Assembly: GCA_030158285.1 (NCBI GenBank)
Contig: JAOATF010000116.1
Coordinates: 1-48,702, forward strand
Length of the DNA stretch: 48,702 nucleotides
Direction: 5' to 3'
Source: Hyphomonadaceae bacterium
GTDB taxonomy: Bacteria; Pseudomonadota; Alphaproteobacteria; Caulobacterales; Hyphomonadaceae
Every line of letters begins with the position of its first letter. Within the stretch, counting starts at the first letter, position 1. Made by a program: the position numbers and the translations under genes. The notes beneath the pieces were generated by a model. It saw only the letters and a program-made list of their open reading frames with translations, was not told the DNA's origin and ran no database searches. Below, piece by piece: positions 1-8,402 of this stretch.

Positions 1-92
1 AACAGAGCTTTGGATTCCATGGCATCATGCACGGGCTTATACTTCTCCCCGTCGATCCCGCAGGAGGGCAGCTGATCACTGTTCAAACAGCG

Positions 93-491
93 CGGGGCCG
101 ATGCAGGCGAGCGTGAAGAGCCTGCGCGACTCGTTACGAGGTGCGGTGGTCCCGTTGTCGTCCCCAAGGGAGGGCCTACCACCGTGTGAAGCGCAGGAGT
201 ATTCGGGGGACCGGGCTGAACATCCCGACCCGCACGCCGGCGGCGAGCTACGACACGCGGTTGAAAAACGCCGCCGTTCGAGGCCGCTGGACAAACACCT
301 GCCGGGGACGCGGGATCCGCGCTTCTCTTCTGACTACCGGTAGAGCTGAGCAATCAGCATTGCCAAACCACGCGGGGCATCCCGCGTCCCCGGGCCCTCC
401 ATGTGTGGAGCAAGCCCAGCCTGCCTCCCGAAGCCGAAGGCGTAGGGAGGAGCTAAAGCGAACCTCCATGCGGAAACGCAGTGGGGCTTTT
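93..491 (+). ncRNA. Candidate structured non-coding RNA, unidentified
   Basis: No protein gene is convincing in the first 570 bases, but the + strand can form a long series of local stems: 103-108 with 120-125, 130-133 with 137-140, 145-150 with 178-183, 212-215 with 224-227, 238-244 with 270-276, 304-316 with 379-391 (13 perfect pairs, continued by 317-321 with 371-375), 397-401 with 406-410, and 424-429 with 445-450. The series ends in a GAAA-capped hairpin followed by CTTTT. Its size (about 400 nt) suggests RNase P RNA or a permuted tmRNA, but I find neither the RNase P core sequence nor a tmRNA tag reading frame. The opposite strand would form the same stems, so the orientation rests on the terminator. 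The 5' boundary is arbitrary. Confidence 0.4.
463..491 (+). terminator. Rho-independent terminator-like hairpin
   Basis: 463-472 pairs with 477-486 with one bulged G at 481, closed by a GAAA tetraloop and followed by CTTTT. It would end a + strand transcript from the structured region. It lies just before the palindromic repeat starting at 502. Confidence 0.5.
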
Positions 492-501
492 GGTGTTATC
501 T

Positions 502-609
502 GGACCGCCGGGCCCCCGCCCGGCAGCGCGTCGCGTCGCGACGCGATCCCTCAATGCTCACCGCCGCTCGCGACTACGTCGCGACTGCCGGGCAGGCGCC
601 CGGCGGTCC
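502..609. repeat. Inverted pair of a dispersed 25-base palindromic repeat
   Basis: Positions 502-526 and 585-609 are inverted copies of one GC-rich unit; the right copy differs only in the four-base centre (AGGC instead of GGGG). The exact unit recurs at 33188-33212. Each unit is itself an imperfect palindrome (GCCGGGC...GCCCGGC). The 58-base spacer is rich in CGCG/TCGCGA. This looks like a REP-type extragenic element. The right arm encodes the last residues of the upstream carboxylesterase gene. Confidence 0.75.
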
Positions 610-2256
610 GGAGAGCTTCGGAGACGCCATGCCCACATTCCAGTTCCACGCGACATTGCCCGCCGACTTCCGCCGGCACACCGCCGCCTCGTGCAACTCA
701 TACATGCCGGGGAACACGCCCGCCGCTGCAACCGGCCCCTCGCCGAACAGCATGTAGGCCTTCGCCGAACCATAGGCGGGCCACGCTGCAGCGTTCGCGC
801 TCACCGGCTGGCCCGTCTTCGCAAAGCTCGTCCAGTAATCCAGCATCGCGCCCGACAGGTCCGTCTCCACACCCGACGACGGAATTTTCGGCCAATAGGG
901 CGGCGTGCGCTTCAGCGTGCCGAACATGTAGGGCAGCTCGCTCGCATGAAACGCATGCAGGTTCGCCGCATCCGCTTCCGGATAGCCATGGTCGAACAGG
1001 TAAAGATAGGCCGGCGCGCCAACAGCCGTCTGCTTCCGCGCCAGCCGCTCCGCCGTCCAGCCATAGAGCGCATCGCGCGTCGTCGCGTAGATGCTCTCCT
1101 GCAGCCGGTCGCTCGGATAAAGCTTCAGGAACAGCTCGGCGAGATCGCCATAGCGGTCGCGGATCGTCGTCTCATACACTTCCGCGCTCGCCGGCTTCGG
1201 CGGCGCCAGAACGGTCAACGAGCGGATCTCCCCACTGTTGAACCCCGCCAGCAGCGGCACGCGCGCCTGCTCGCCAAGATCGAACGTCTCCACCAGCTGC
1301 CGCGTCAGGATTTTCCCGTCGACCGCGCCAAACGGCGCAAACCCCGCCATCGCCGCCGTATTCGTCACCGTCTGCGCATCGATCGCGCGCATGGCCGCAA
1401 CATCCGCCGCCTTCAGCTTCGCGGACACAATCGTCCCCACCTGTTCCGCCCCCGGCGATCCGAACTTCGTCGCTTTCAGCTCGGGCGTGGAGACCATGTA
1501 CGCGCTCTGCGCAATCGCCTTGGCGAACAGCCCTTTCGCTTTGGGCGAGGCCATCAGGTACATCACGCTCAAGCCGCCCGCAGACTCGCCCGCAATGGTG
1601 ACGTTCGCCGGATCGCCGCCAAACGCGCCGATATTCTGCTGCACCCATTTCAGCGCCGCGACCTGGTCCAGCAATCCATAATTGCCCGAAACCCCATCCG
1701 CCGATTCCGCGCTCAGCCCCGGATGCGCGAGATACCCCAGCACGCCCAGCCGGTAGTTGATCGAGACAACCACCACGCCGCGCTCCGCCAGCTTCGCGCC
1801 GTCATAGAGCTTCTCCTTGCTCGATCCCGACACCAGCGCGCCGCCATGGATCCAGACGAACACCGGCGCCTTGTTTGCGTTCGCCGGCGTCCACACATTC
1901 AGCGTGAGGCAATCCTCGCTCGTGGCGCCGAGTTCCTGCGTGTAGACAGACACGCCGACAGACGGTGGCTGGATGCACGCAGGCCCGAACGCGTTGGCAA
2001 GCTTCTCTCCACTCCACGCCGCCAGCGGCGCGGGCGGTTTCCAGCGCAGATCGCCAACCGGCGCCTGTGCGTAGGGAATGCCTTTGAACACATGCAGGCC
2101 GTCTTCGGCGACGCCCGCAACCGCGCCCGCAGGCGCCGACACGACGGGAGCATTCTCCGCTTTTGTCGTGGGCGCACTCGCCCCGCACGCCGCGACGGCC
2201 AGCGCCGCCGAGACCAGCGTCGCGCGCCAGAGTGACTTGCGAAGGGGCGATGTCAT
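574..2256 (-). CDS. Exported type-B carboxylesterase / lipase (lipoprotein)
   Basis: Alpha/beta-hydrolase of the carboxylesterase type B family, expected to cleave carboxylic esters outside the cytoplasm. Numbered from the chosen ATG at 2256, the triad is Ser225 in GESAGG, Glu343 in FNSGE and His437 in HASELPY, spaced as in the family. The oxyanion-loop motif WIHGGAL is present. The N-terminus carries a lipoprotein signal (lipobox ending AVAAC). An in-frame ATG exists at 2313, but the start at 2256 has a GGGAG ribosome site and places the signal peptide at the N-terminus. The last dozen residues (609 down to 577) are read out of the palindromic repeat, so the native C-terminus may have been replaced. 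The substrate is unknown. Confidence 0.88.
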   Translation of the reverse strand: MTSPLRKSLWRATLVSAALAVAACGASAPTTKAENAPVVSAPAGAVAGVAEDGLHVFKGIPYAQAPVGDLRWKPPAPLAAWSGEKLANAFGPACIQPPSVGVSVYTQELGATSEDCLTLNVWTPANANKAPVFVWIHGGALVSGSSKEKLYDGAKLAERGVVVVSINYRLGVLGYLAHPGLSAESADGVSGNYGLLDQVAALKWVQQNIGAFGGDPANVTIAGESAGGLSVMYLMASPKAKGLFAKAIAQSAYMVSTPELKATKFGSPGAEQVGTIVSAKLKAADVAAMRAIDAQTVTNTAAMAGFAPFGAVDGKILTRQLVETFDLGEQARVPLLAGFNSGEIRSLTVLAPPKPASAEVYETTIRDRYGDLAELFLKLYPSDRLQESIYATTRDALYGWTAERLARKQTAVGAPAYLYLFDHGYPEADAANLHAFHASELPYMFGTLKRTPPYWPKIPSSGVETDLSGAMLDYWTSFAKTGQPVSANAAAWPAYGSAKAYMLFGEGPVAAAGVFPGMYELHEAAVCRRKSAGNVAWNWNVGMASPKLSGPPGACPAVAT

Positions 2257-2421
2257 GCAGCCGTCTCCCGTTTTTCCTGCGCGGTTCTTCTGCCGCAAAT
2301 CGAAGCGGGACACTCAGAGCAAAATGCTCCGCCGTCAATATTCGCTCTCGTCAGAATGAATATCTGCAGTTGAGCGCCGCGCCGCCCGCGCTATCTTCCC
2401 TCAAAGGTCAGGCAGGCTCTC

Positions 2422-3828
2422 ATGACACTCCACGCCGTACGCGGCCCGAAGCAGACCGTGGTGATCGTCGGCGGCGGGCTCAGCGGCCTGCTCTGCGCGC
2501 TGCAAGTGCGCAAGCTCTGCCCCGAAGCGCGCGTGCTGGTGATCGAGCGCTCGCTGCGCCGTGGACCGGGCCTTGCCTATGGCGAGTTCGCCTCCGGCCA
2601 CGTCCTCAACGTCCCCTCCCATCGCCTCGCCACCGGCTCCGAGCCCAGCTTCCGCGACTGGCTCGCCGCCAACGCAGACCGCTACGAGCTTGCGCAAGCA
2701 CTCGCCGAAGCCAACGGCAGGATCGACGACGTCTTCGCGCCTCGGTCCGCCTTCGGCGACTTCCTCGAAGAGACCGCCCAGCGCAGCATCCAGTCGAACG
2801 TCTTCGACTGGATCCAGGCCGAAGCCATCGGCTTCCTCCCGCCGCCTCGCCGCGGTGTCGTGCTCGTCGATGGCACGGAGCTCGATGCCGCCGCTGTCAT
2901 CCTCGCAACCGGCAATGAATCGCCCGCGCCGCTCGGCATGGAGTCGCTGGAGCGTTCGCAGCGCCACATCGCCAACCCGTGGGCCAGCGGCGCCCTTGAT
3001 AAGATCGCCCCGGATGACGATGTCATCCTCGTCGGCACAGGCCTCACCGCCGTCGACGTGACACTCGCCCTCCGCCGCGCCGGTCACACCGCCAGCATCA
3101 CCGCCGTTTCCCGCCGCGGACTTCTGCCCCGCAAGCACAAGCTCTGCCCGCCTTCAAAGCCGTTCATCATGGACGGCGGCCCGGCTTCTCCCGCCGAACT
3201 TCTCGTCCGCGTCCGCCGCGAAGTCACCCGCGCTATGGAAGCCGGCGCCTCCTGGCAAGGCGTCATCGACACCATCCGCCCCGTCGCCCGCGACATCTGG
3301 CAAAGCTGGACCGACGCCCACAAGCGCAGCTTCCTCCGCCACCTCCGCTCCTGGTGGGACGTCTACCGCCACCGCATGGCCCCGCGCATCGCGGACGGCC
3401 TGTCTGCGTTGCTAGCGGAGGGCCAGCTGAATGTGGTGGCCGGACGGATCACCGCGGCCGCCGAGGAAGGTCCGCTCATGGCGCTGGATGTGTCGGAGCG
3501 CGGCGGCGTGCGCCGGCGTCTTCATGCGCATCACGTCATAAACTGCACCGGTCCCGCAACCGATGTCCGCGCGCTGCCCAGCCCGATCATTACCGACGGG
3601 CTTGATCACGGCTACATCCGCCGCGATCCGCTCCGCCTCGGCATCGAGACCAGCGCCTGCGCGGCCATCGCTGAGGATGGCGTCGCCTCCGACTGGCTGT
3701 TCGCCATCGGTCCCCTCACGCGGCCCGAATTCTGGGAGACCACCGCCGTCCCCGAAATCCTCGCGCAGGGAAGGGCGCTGGCCGAACGCCTCAGCGCCGC
3801 AGACACGACGCGCGGCTACGGTATCTGA
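2422..3828 (+). CDS. FAD/NAD(P)-binding oxidoreductase-like protein (COG4529 / YdhS type)
   Basis: A 468-residue cytoplasmic protein with an N-terminal FAD-binding dinucleotide fold (VVIVGGGLSG near residues 13-22, acidic strand end LVIER) and a second nucleotide-binding segment, ILVGTGLTAVD, near residue 200. This two-fold layout matches the uncharacterised COG4529 (NAD_binding_9) family. That family is annotated only as FAD/NAD(P)-binding, so no reaction can be assigned. The start ATG follows an AGG-rich stretch. It is divergent from the esterase, with a 165-base gap between the two start codons. The following TIR gene is co-directional, 119 bases downstream, and may or may not share a transcript. 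Confidence 0.8.
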   Translation: MTLHAVRGPKQTVVIVGGGLSGLLCALQVRKLCPEARVLVIERSLRRGPGLAYGEFASGHVLNVPSHRLATGSEPSFRDWLAANADRYELAQALAEANGRIDDVFAPRSAFGDFLEETAQRSIQSNVFDWIQAEAIGFLPPPRRGVVLVDGTELDAAAVILATGNESPAPLGMESLERSQRHIANPWASGALDKIAPDDDVILVGTGLTAVDVTLALRRAGHTASITAVSRRGLLPRKHKLCPPSKPFIMDGGPASPAELLVRVRREVTRAMEAGASWQGVIDTIRPVARDIWQSWTDAHKRSFLRHLRSWWDVYRHRMAPRIADGLSALLAEGQLNVVAGRITAAAEEGPLMALDVSERGGVRRRLHAHHVINCTGPATDVRALPSPIITDGLDHGYIRRDPLRLGIETSACAAIAEDGVASDWLFAIGPLTRPEFWETTAVPEILAQGRALAERLSAADTTRGYGI

Positions 3829-3947
3829 GGCGAGGCCGCACGACGCTCGCCCATCCGGCGATGTCGCCGGTTGCCTGATCGGCGCCCCGATGCTCTATCG
3901 GCTTGGCGCGCGTGCGATAGCCGAATGCGGGCAAGCCGGGGGATCAG

Positions 3948-6875
3948 GTGGCTGAGACGGGGAAGGCCTATCGCGCCTTCATCAGTTATTCGCAGCAGGA
4001 TGAGGTGTGGGGACGACGCCTGCACGCCTGGCTCGAATCCTACCGCGTGCCCGAAGGCGTCGCGGTCGATCTCGGTCCCTCGCGCAGGCTGGGCCGTTTT
4101 TTCCGCGACGACGAGGAAATGGCCGCCGCCGCCGACATCGCCGTGACGGTCGAACGCGCGATCGAGAATTCCGAAAGCCTCATCGTCGTCTGCTCGCCAC
4201 GCTCGGCGAAATCGAAATGGGTCGCCGCCGAAATCCGCCACTTCCGCAGCACGGGTCGCGGCGGGAAAGTCTTCGCCGTCATCATCGACGGTATGCCCAA
4301 CTCGGGTGATCCCGAAACCGAGTGCTTCCCGAAAGCCCTGCGCGCCGGCGTAGATCCCGACGATCCGCTGGCCCTGCCGATCGAACCTCTCGGGCTCGAC
4401 CTGCGCAAGACCGGCCGCTCCCGCGCCTGCGCGCGGCTTGCCGCCGGCCTGCTGGGCGTCGACTTCGACGATCTCTGGCAGCGCGACCGCCGCCGCGCCG
4501 AAACACGCCAGCGCGCCATACTCGCGGCCTCCACCGCCGTCAGCGTCGCCTTCGCCGTGCTGGCCGGCGCCGCCATATTCTTCGGCATGCGCGCCAACGA
4601 GAACGCACAACGCGCCCAGACAAACCTCACGCGCTTTTTCGCCGAGCGCGCCTGGCAGCGCCTGTCCGAAGGCGACAGTGTCGCCGCAACCCGCTACGCG
4701 CTGGCGGGCATGCGGCTGTCGCCCGAGAATGCGCCGTCCTATCACGCCGTGCTCGGCGCCGTGATGCAGGATGCCGGCGAGGGCCTGCCGCCCCTGCTGC
4801 ACGACAAGGCGGTGCTGGCCGCCAGCTTCTCGCGCGACGGCGCCACCATCGTCACCGCCAGCGCCGATGGAACGGCAAAACTCTGGGCGGCAAGCGACGG
4901 ACGCCTGCTTCACGTGCTCAAGGGACACGAGGGCGAGGTCACACGCGTTGCATTCTCGCCCGACAGCCACCATGTCGTCACGTCAGGCGAAGATAGCCGC
5001 GCCATCGTGTGGGGCGTCGGCAGCGGTTCTGCTGTGGCCACCTTCAAGGGCGAAGCCGCGATTAACGCGGTCGCATTCTCGCCGGATGGCAAGACGGTTG
5101 CGACGGCCAATGAAGACGGCAGCGCAACGCTCTGGACGCTCGGCGCGGAAAAGCCGCGTGCCGTGCTCGCCGGTCACACGGGCAGGGTGAGGAGTGTCTC
5201 TTTCTCGCCGGACGGCAAACGCCTGTTGACCGCAAGCAATGATTTCACGGCGAAGCTCTGGAACGTCAGCGACGGCCGCTTGCTGAACACGCTCAAGGAG
5301 CATGACGAGCGGATATTCAGCATCGCCTTTTCCCCGGATGGCGCCCGCATCGCCACGGCCAGCGGCGATGGCACAGCGCGCATCTGGAATGCATCCGACG
5401 GCAGGCTTATATCCACGCTGACAGGGCACAAGGCCGAAGTCTGGAGCGTCGCGTTTTCTCCCGACAGCGATCTTGTCGTCACCGCCAGTGTCGATGCCAC
5501 CGCAATCGTGTGGCGTGTCCGCGATGGCCGCGCGCTGTCAACGTTCAAGGGCCACAGCCTGCGGATACGCACGGCAGAATTCTCGCCCGATGGCCAGCGC
5601 GTCGTCACAGCGGGCGATGATCGCACCGCGCAGGTCTGGACGGCACGCACCGGGCAGCTGGTGGAAACACTGAAGGGGCACGGCGGCACGGTGGTCAGTG
5701 CCGCCTTCTCGCCCAACGGCAAGCAGATCCTGACCGCCAGCGTGGATCGCAGCGCAAAGGTCTGGAACGCCGGAAACGGCCGCCTGCTGGCGAGTGTCGC
5801 GGGCCACTCAGACAATGTGCGTTACGCGGAATTCTCCCCTGATGGCCAACGCCTGGTCACGGCGAGCGACGACAAGACAGCGCGCGTCTGGGAGTCAGCA
5901 ACAGGCGCGCCGCTCCTCACGCTCGCGGGCCACTCCGACCAGGTCTCCGGCGCAGCCTACGCGCCCGATGGAACAGGCATCGCCACATCCAGCAAGGACC
6001 AGACAGCGCGGATCTGGGATGCGCGCGATGGCCGGCTGCTGCATATACTGGCGGGCCATGGCGGCTGGGTGATCAGCATCGCGTATTCGCCGGATGGCAA
6101 GCGCGTCGTCACCGCCAGCGAAGATGGCACGGCCAAGGTCTGGAACGTGTCAGACGGCGTGCTGGTCGCAACGCTGCGCGGTCATGAAGACTGGGTCCGC
6201 AGCGCCGCCTTCTCGCCGGATGGCCGCTATGTCGTCACCGCCAGCGAAGACAGGAAAGTGCGCATCTGGGACGTCGCCACGATGAACGTCATCGTGACCA
6301 TGGGGCGGCACACCAGGAGCGTGGGCACAGCACTATTCTCAGCAGACGGCGACAGCGTGCTCTCCGCCAGCGACGATGGCACGGCCATGGTCTGGCGCTG
6401 GCGGGACGACAAGGTGCTCGCCACGATGAAGTCCGCAAGCGGCGCCATATCATCGGCCGTGTTCTCCGCTGATGGCCGCCGCATCGTGACGGCCAACCAG
6501 AACGACACCGCCAGCATCTGGGATGCCGCAGATGGCCGCCTGCTGGTGACGCTGGTCGGGCATGCGGGCACAATCAACGGCGCGGTGTTCTCCAACGATG
6601 CCAAGCGTGTCGTCACAGCGAGCAGCGATCGCACCGCGAAAGTGTGGGACGTCTCCCGCATCACCGAGGCCTGGGATGATCTGGCGACAGACGCCTGCAA
6701 TCGCCTGCTGGGCGCGCATGGCCGCTATGTCCCGCAACCGGAAATCGATGCCGACCAGCTGCTCGCGTCCGAATGGCCGGACGCCACGCGCGATGTCTGC
6801 GAAGGTGTGAAAGGCACGGAACCGGAAGCCGGCCTGCGCAAGCGTGCCGCGCTGGGGCCAGCCGCGCCACCCTAG
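3948..6875 (+). CDS. TIR domain - membrane helix - 15x WD40 repeat protein
   Basis: Residues 8-130 form a TIR domain: strand A YRAFISYS, then FRDDEEM, then SAKSKWVAAEI. Glu95 in that last motif lies where the catalytic glutamate of NAD-hydrolysing TIR domains sits (as in SARM1), so NADase or cyclase activity is possible. An Arg-rich stretch precedes one hydrophobic helix at about residues 190-211. Positive-inside reasoning puts TIR in the cytoplasm and the rest in the periplasm. Residues about 286-905 are 15 WD40 repeats of 42 residues (SPDG..VVTAS.D.TA.VW pattern), enough for two seven-bladed propellers plus one. The start is GTG at 3948, because a GGGGGA ribosome site precedes it and the TIR fold begins right after. 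The partner, ligand and process are unknown. No recognised defence partner gene is adjacent. Confidence 0.88.
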   Translation: MAETGKAYRAFISYSQQDEVWGRRLHAWLESYRVPEGVAVDLGPSRRLGRFFRDDEEMAAAADIAVTVERAIENSESLIVVCSPRSAKSKWVAAEIRHFRSTGRGGKVFAVIIDGMPNSGDPETECFPKALRAGVDPDDPLALPIEPLGLDLRKTGRSRACARLAAGLLGVDFDDLWQRDRRRAETRQRAILAASTAVSVAFAVLAGAAIFFGMRANENAQRAQTNLTRFFAERAWQRLSEGDSVAATRYALAGMRLSPENAPSYHAVLGAVMQDAGEGLPPLLHDKAVLAASFSRDGATIVTASADGTAKLWAASDGRLLHVLKGHEGEVTRVAFSPDSHHVVTSGEDSRAIVWGVGSGSAVATFKGEAAINAVAFSPDGKTVATANEDGSATLWTLGAEKPRAVLAGHTGRVRSVSFSPDGKRLLTASNDFTAKLWNVSDGRLLNTLKEHDERIFSIAFSPDGARIATASGDGTARIWNASDGRLISTLTGHKAEVWSVAFSPDSDLVVTASVDATAIVWRVRDGRALSTFKGHSLRIRTAEFSPDGQRVVTAGDDRTAQVWTARTGQLVETLKGHGGTVVSAAFSPNGKQILTASVDRSAKVWNAGNGRLLASVAGHSDNVRYAEFSPDGQRLVTASDDKTARVWESATGAPLLTLAGHSDQVSGAAYAPDGTGIATSSKDQTARIWDARDGRLLHILAGHGGWVISIAYSPDGKRVVTASEDGTAKVWNVSDGVLVATLRGHEDWVRSAAFSPDGRYVVTASEDRKVRIWDVATMNVIVTMGRHTRSVGTALFSADGDSVLSASDDGTAMVWRWRDDKVLATMKSASGAISSAVFSADGRRIVTANQNDTASIWDAADGRLLVTLVGHAGTINGAVFSNDAKRVVTASSDRTAKVWDVSRITEAWDDLATDACNRLLGAHGRYVPQPEIDADQLLASEWPDATRDVCEGVKGTEPEAGLRKRAALGPAAPP
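4803..6660 (+). repeat. In-frame 126-base tandem repeats encoding WD40 blades
   Basis: Fifteen consecutive units of about 126 bases, each encoding a 42-residue WD40 blade. The nucleotide sequence is divergent between units while the amino-acid pattern is kept, so this is an old array under protein selection rather than a recent expansion. Confidence 0.8.
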
Positions 6876-6881
6876 CGCGGC
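6861..6881. terminator. GC hairpin between convergent genes
   Basis: 6861-6867 pairs with 6875-6881 (7 GC-rich pairs), and the stop codon of the TIR-WD40 gene spans the loop/stem edge. There is no U-run on either side, so it is a weak terminator call for two convergent genes. Confidence 0.3.
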
Positions 6882-6882
6882 C

Positions 6883-7275
6883 CTATTGTGGCTTGTCCGG
6901 ATCCTGAACCGGACGCCCATTGCCGCCCGTGCCGCCTGTGCCGCTGGATCCCAGCGGGGCTGTTTCGGGTGTTGTCTCTGCAGCAGCGGTAGCGGGCGCT
7001 GCGCCGCCGCCACCTGCGCCACCGCCGTCCGCTTCGGTCAGGACGGGCGTGACAAATGCCGTGTCCTTCGGCGGCTGCTGCGCGGCGGCGTGGTCCTCGG
7101 CCGTCCATTTGGTCACGTCCTCAGCCGTGACGATCTCGCCCTGTTCCTCGCCTTCGGGCGCGGTCGTCGGGGTCGTTTCAGGCGGCTGCAGGGATGCTGC
7201 GGCGGGGATCGCGGCGAATGTCGTCAGCGCAAGGATCGACATGCCGGCGAGCAGGTTACGGCTGGTGATATGCAT
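6883..7275 (-). CDS. Small exported Pro/Ala/Gly/Thr-rich protein, function unknown
   Basis: A 130-residue protein with a clear Sec signal peptide (hydrophobic core followed by AAAS at about residues 25-28). The mature part is low-complexity: acidic and Thr/Pro-rich first, then Gly/Ala-rich, with no recognisable fold. The ATG at 7275 is preferred over upstream in-frame starts because AAGGGG lies just before it and the signal peptide then starts at residue 1. It lies 91 bases downstream of the metallopeptidase gene on the same strand, so the two may form an exported pair. Low complexity makes the product speculative, but the signal peptide and ribosome site are convincing. Confidence 0.6.
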   Translation of the reverse strand: MHITSRNLLAGMSILALTTFAAIPAAASLQPPETTPTTAPEGEEQGEIVTAEDVTKWTAEDHAAAQQPPKDTAFVTPVLTEADGGGAGGGGAAPATAAAETTPETAPLGSSGTGGTGGNGRPVQDPDKPQ

Positions 7276-7366
7276 CGTGATTGCCCCTTCAACTCTGGCC
7301 GAGCACCCTGACCTATGTGGTACGTCCACAGGCGGGTGGTCAGCAACCTGAAAATGCCATCGACCG

Positions 7367-8191
7367 CTACTGGTCGGCGTCGAAATCAACCTTCAGCCAC
7401 ATATCGATCAGCTCATAGCAGATCACGATCCGGTCGTAGTTCTGCTCCGGCTTGGCGCCGCTGAAGGAGTCGTAGTGAAACGTCCCTGAATCCCCGCCCA
7501 TCGCTTTGCAGTTCATCGCCATCAGCTTGGTCGGGCGGATCAGCTTGAAGTCCTGGCCAACGTCATAGGCGAGGTCCTCGAGGATGGTGCTGTCACGCAA
7601 AAACTGCGCGGCGCGCTCCATGCCCTGCGTTGGCGCTGCATAGCTCACATCGATCTGAACGCCGGTGCGGTCTGTGTGGTTCGCATATTCCGCGACCAGC
7701 CCGTCCAGCATGTCGGCGTATTTCTGCTCGCATTCCCACTCCGGCTGCACGACCTCGGCCAGCCCGGCAAAGCTTTGCGGGTCGCTGCCATAGATATGGC
7801 AGATGATCTGCTCGGCGCGCGCCAGCGGCGGCGCATGCGGGTCATCTTCCGAATAGCGCGGGCCCGCCTTCAGCCACGCCAGCGCCGCACCCATCATCTC
7901 GTTGACGCCATTCTCGTCGGACGGATCGGGGATCAGCAGCAGCGTCGCAAAATCGTCGGCCGCGCTTTCGATCGCGTCGGTGGCGGCCGTCTTGGCGTTG
8001 ATGCCCTGGATCTGGTTCATCAGCATGTGGCCCGCCTCATGATAGGCCATGAAACGGATATAGCCCTGAACAAGGGTCTCATTGCTCGATTGCGCGGCGG
8101 CGGGCGGGGTAGCTGCGGCTATCGACGCGGCGGCCATTGCCATGGCGATAGGGGACATCGCCGCCGCGAATGTCTTTCCCAGTTGCCGCAT
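7367..8191 (-). CDS. Exported DUF4344 putative metallopeptidase
   Basis: A 274-residue protein with a signal peptide (long Ala/Met-rich hydrophobic stretch ending PAAAQS). It carries the zinc motif HEAGH within YHEAGHMLMN and a downstream acidic motif ESAADDFATLL that can supply the third ligand, the arrangement of the DUF4344 gluzincin-like family. It is expected to act in the periplasm or outside. Five cysteines in the mature part may form disulphides. The start at 8191 is chosen for the GGAG site upstream and the position of the signal peptide; an in-frame ATG/GTG further upstream (8233) would bury the signal. The substrate is unknown. Confidence 0.75.
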   Translation of the reverse strand: MRQLGKTFAAAMSPIAMAMAAASIAAATPPAAAQSSNETLVQGYIRFMAYHEAGHMLMNQIQGINAKTAATDAIESAADDFATLLLIPDPSDENGVNEMMGAALAWLKAGPRYSEDDPHAPPLARAEQIICHIYGSDPQSFAGLAEVVQPEWECEQKYADMLDGLVAEYANHTDRTGVQIDVSYAAPTQGMERAAQFLRDSTILEDLAYDVGQDFKLIRPTKLMAMNCKAMGGDSGTFHYDSFSGAKPEQNYDRIVICYELIDMWLKVDFDADQ

Positions 8192-8402
8192 GCCTGTCTC
8201 CGCCACCCTGTCCGGGAGCCTAGCACAGACCACCGAACAGGTCGCCGGGCAATGTCAGACGCGCAGTCGCGGCGGCAGGGAGGAGGGGTACGTAACGGCC
8301 CTTATCGTATGGCTTCATTCTCCCACGAACCCTATATACCGGGCAGGCTCAGGCAGGCCGCCAAGCGAATGCGGCCCCCTAGCAAAGGCACAAGGTATCT
8401 TC

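Noticed and set aside
1-75. Open reading frame on the + strand from position 1 to a TGA at 73-75, and a coding-like minus-strand frame in the same bases
   Set aside because: Both are too short and cut by the window edge; neither matches a family I recognise.
93-491. RNase P RNA or permuted tmRNA for the structured region
   Set aside because: The RNase P core (GAGGAAAGTCCGGGCTCC type) and a tag frame ending in Ala-Ala are both absent.
502-609. Transposon end or attachment site
   Set aside because: No transposase, target duplication or integrase nearby; a simple dispersed palindrome explains it.
141-1241. 366-residue + strand reading frame
   Set aside because: Arg/Pro/Ser-rich shadow of the carboxylesterase and the structured region, with no ribosome site or family pattern.
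481-2235. 584-residue Arg-rich + strand frame antisense to the esterase
   Set aside because: Typical high-GC antisense artefact; the minus strand has triad, signal peptide and ribosome site.
4803-6660. CRISPR or satellite array for the 126-base periodic region
   Set aside because: The periodicity is in-frame WD40 coding sequence with divergent nucleotides, not identical repeats with spacers.
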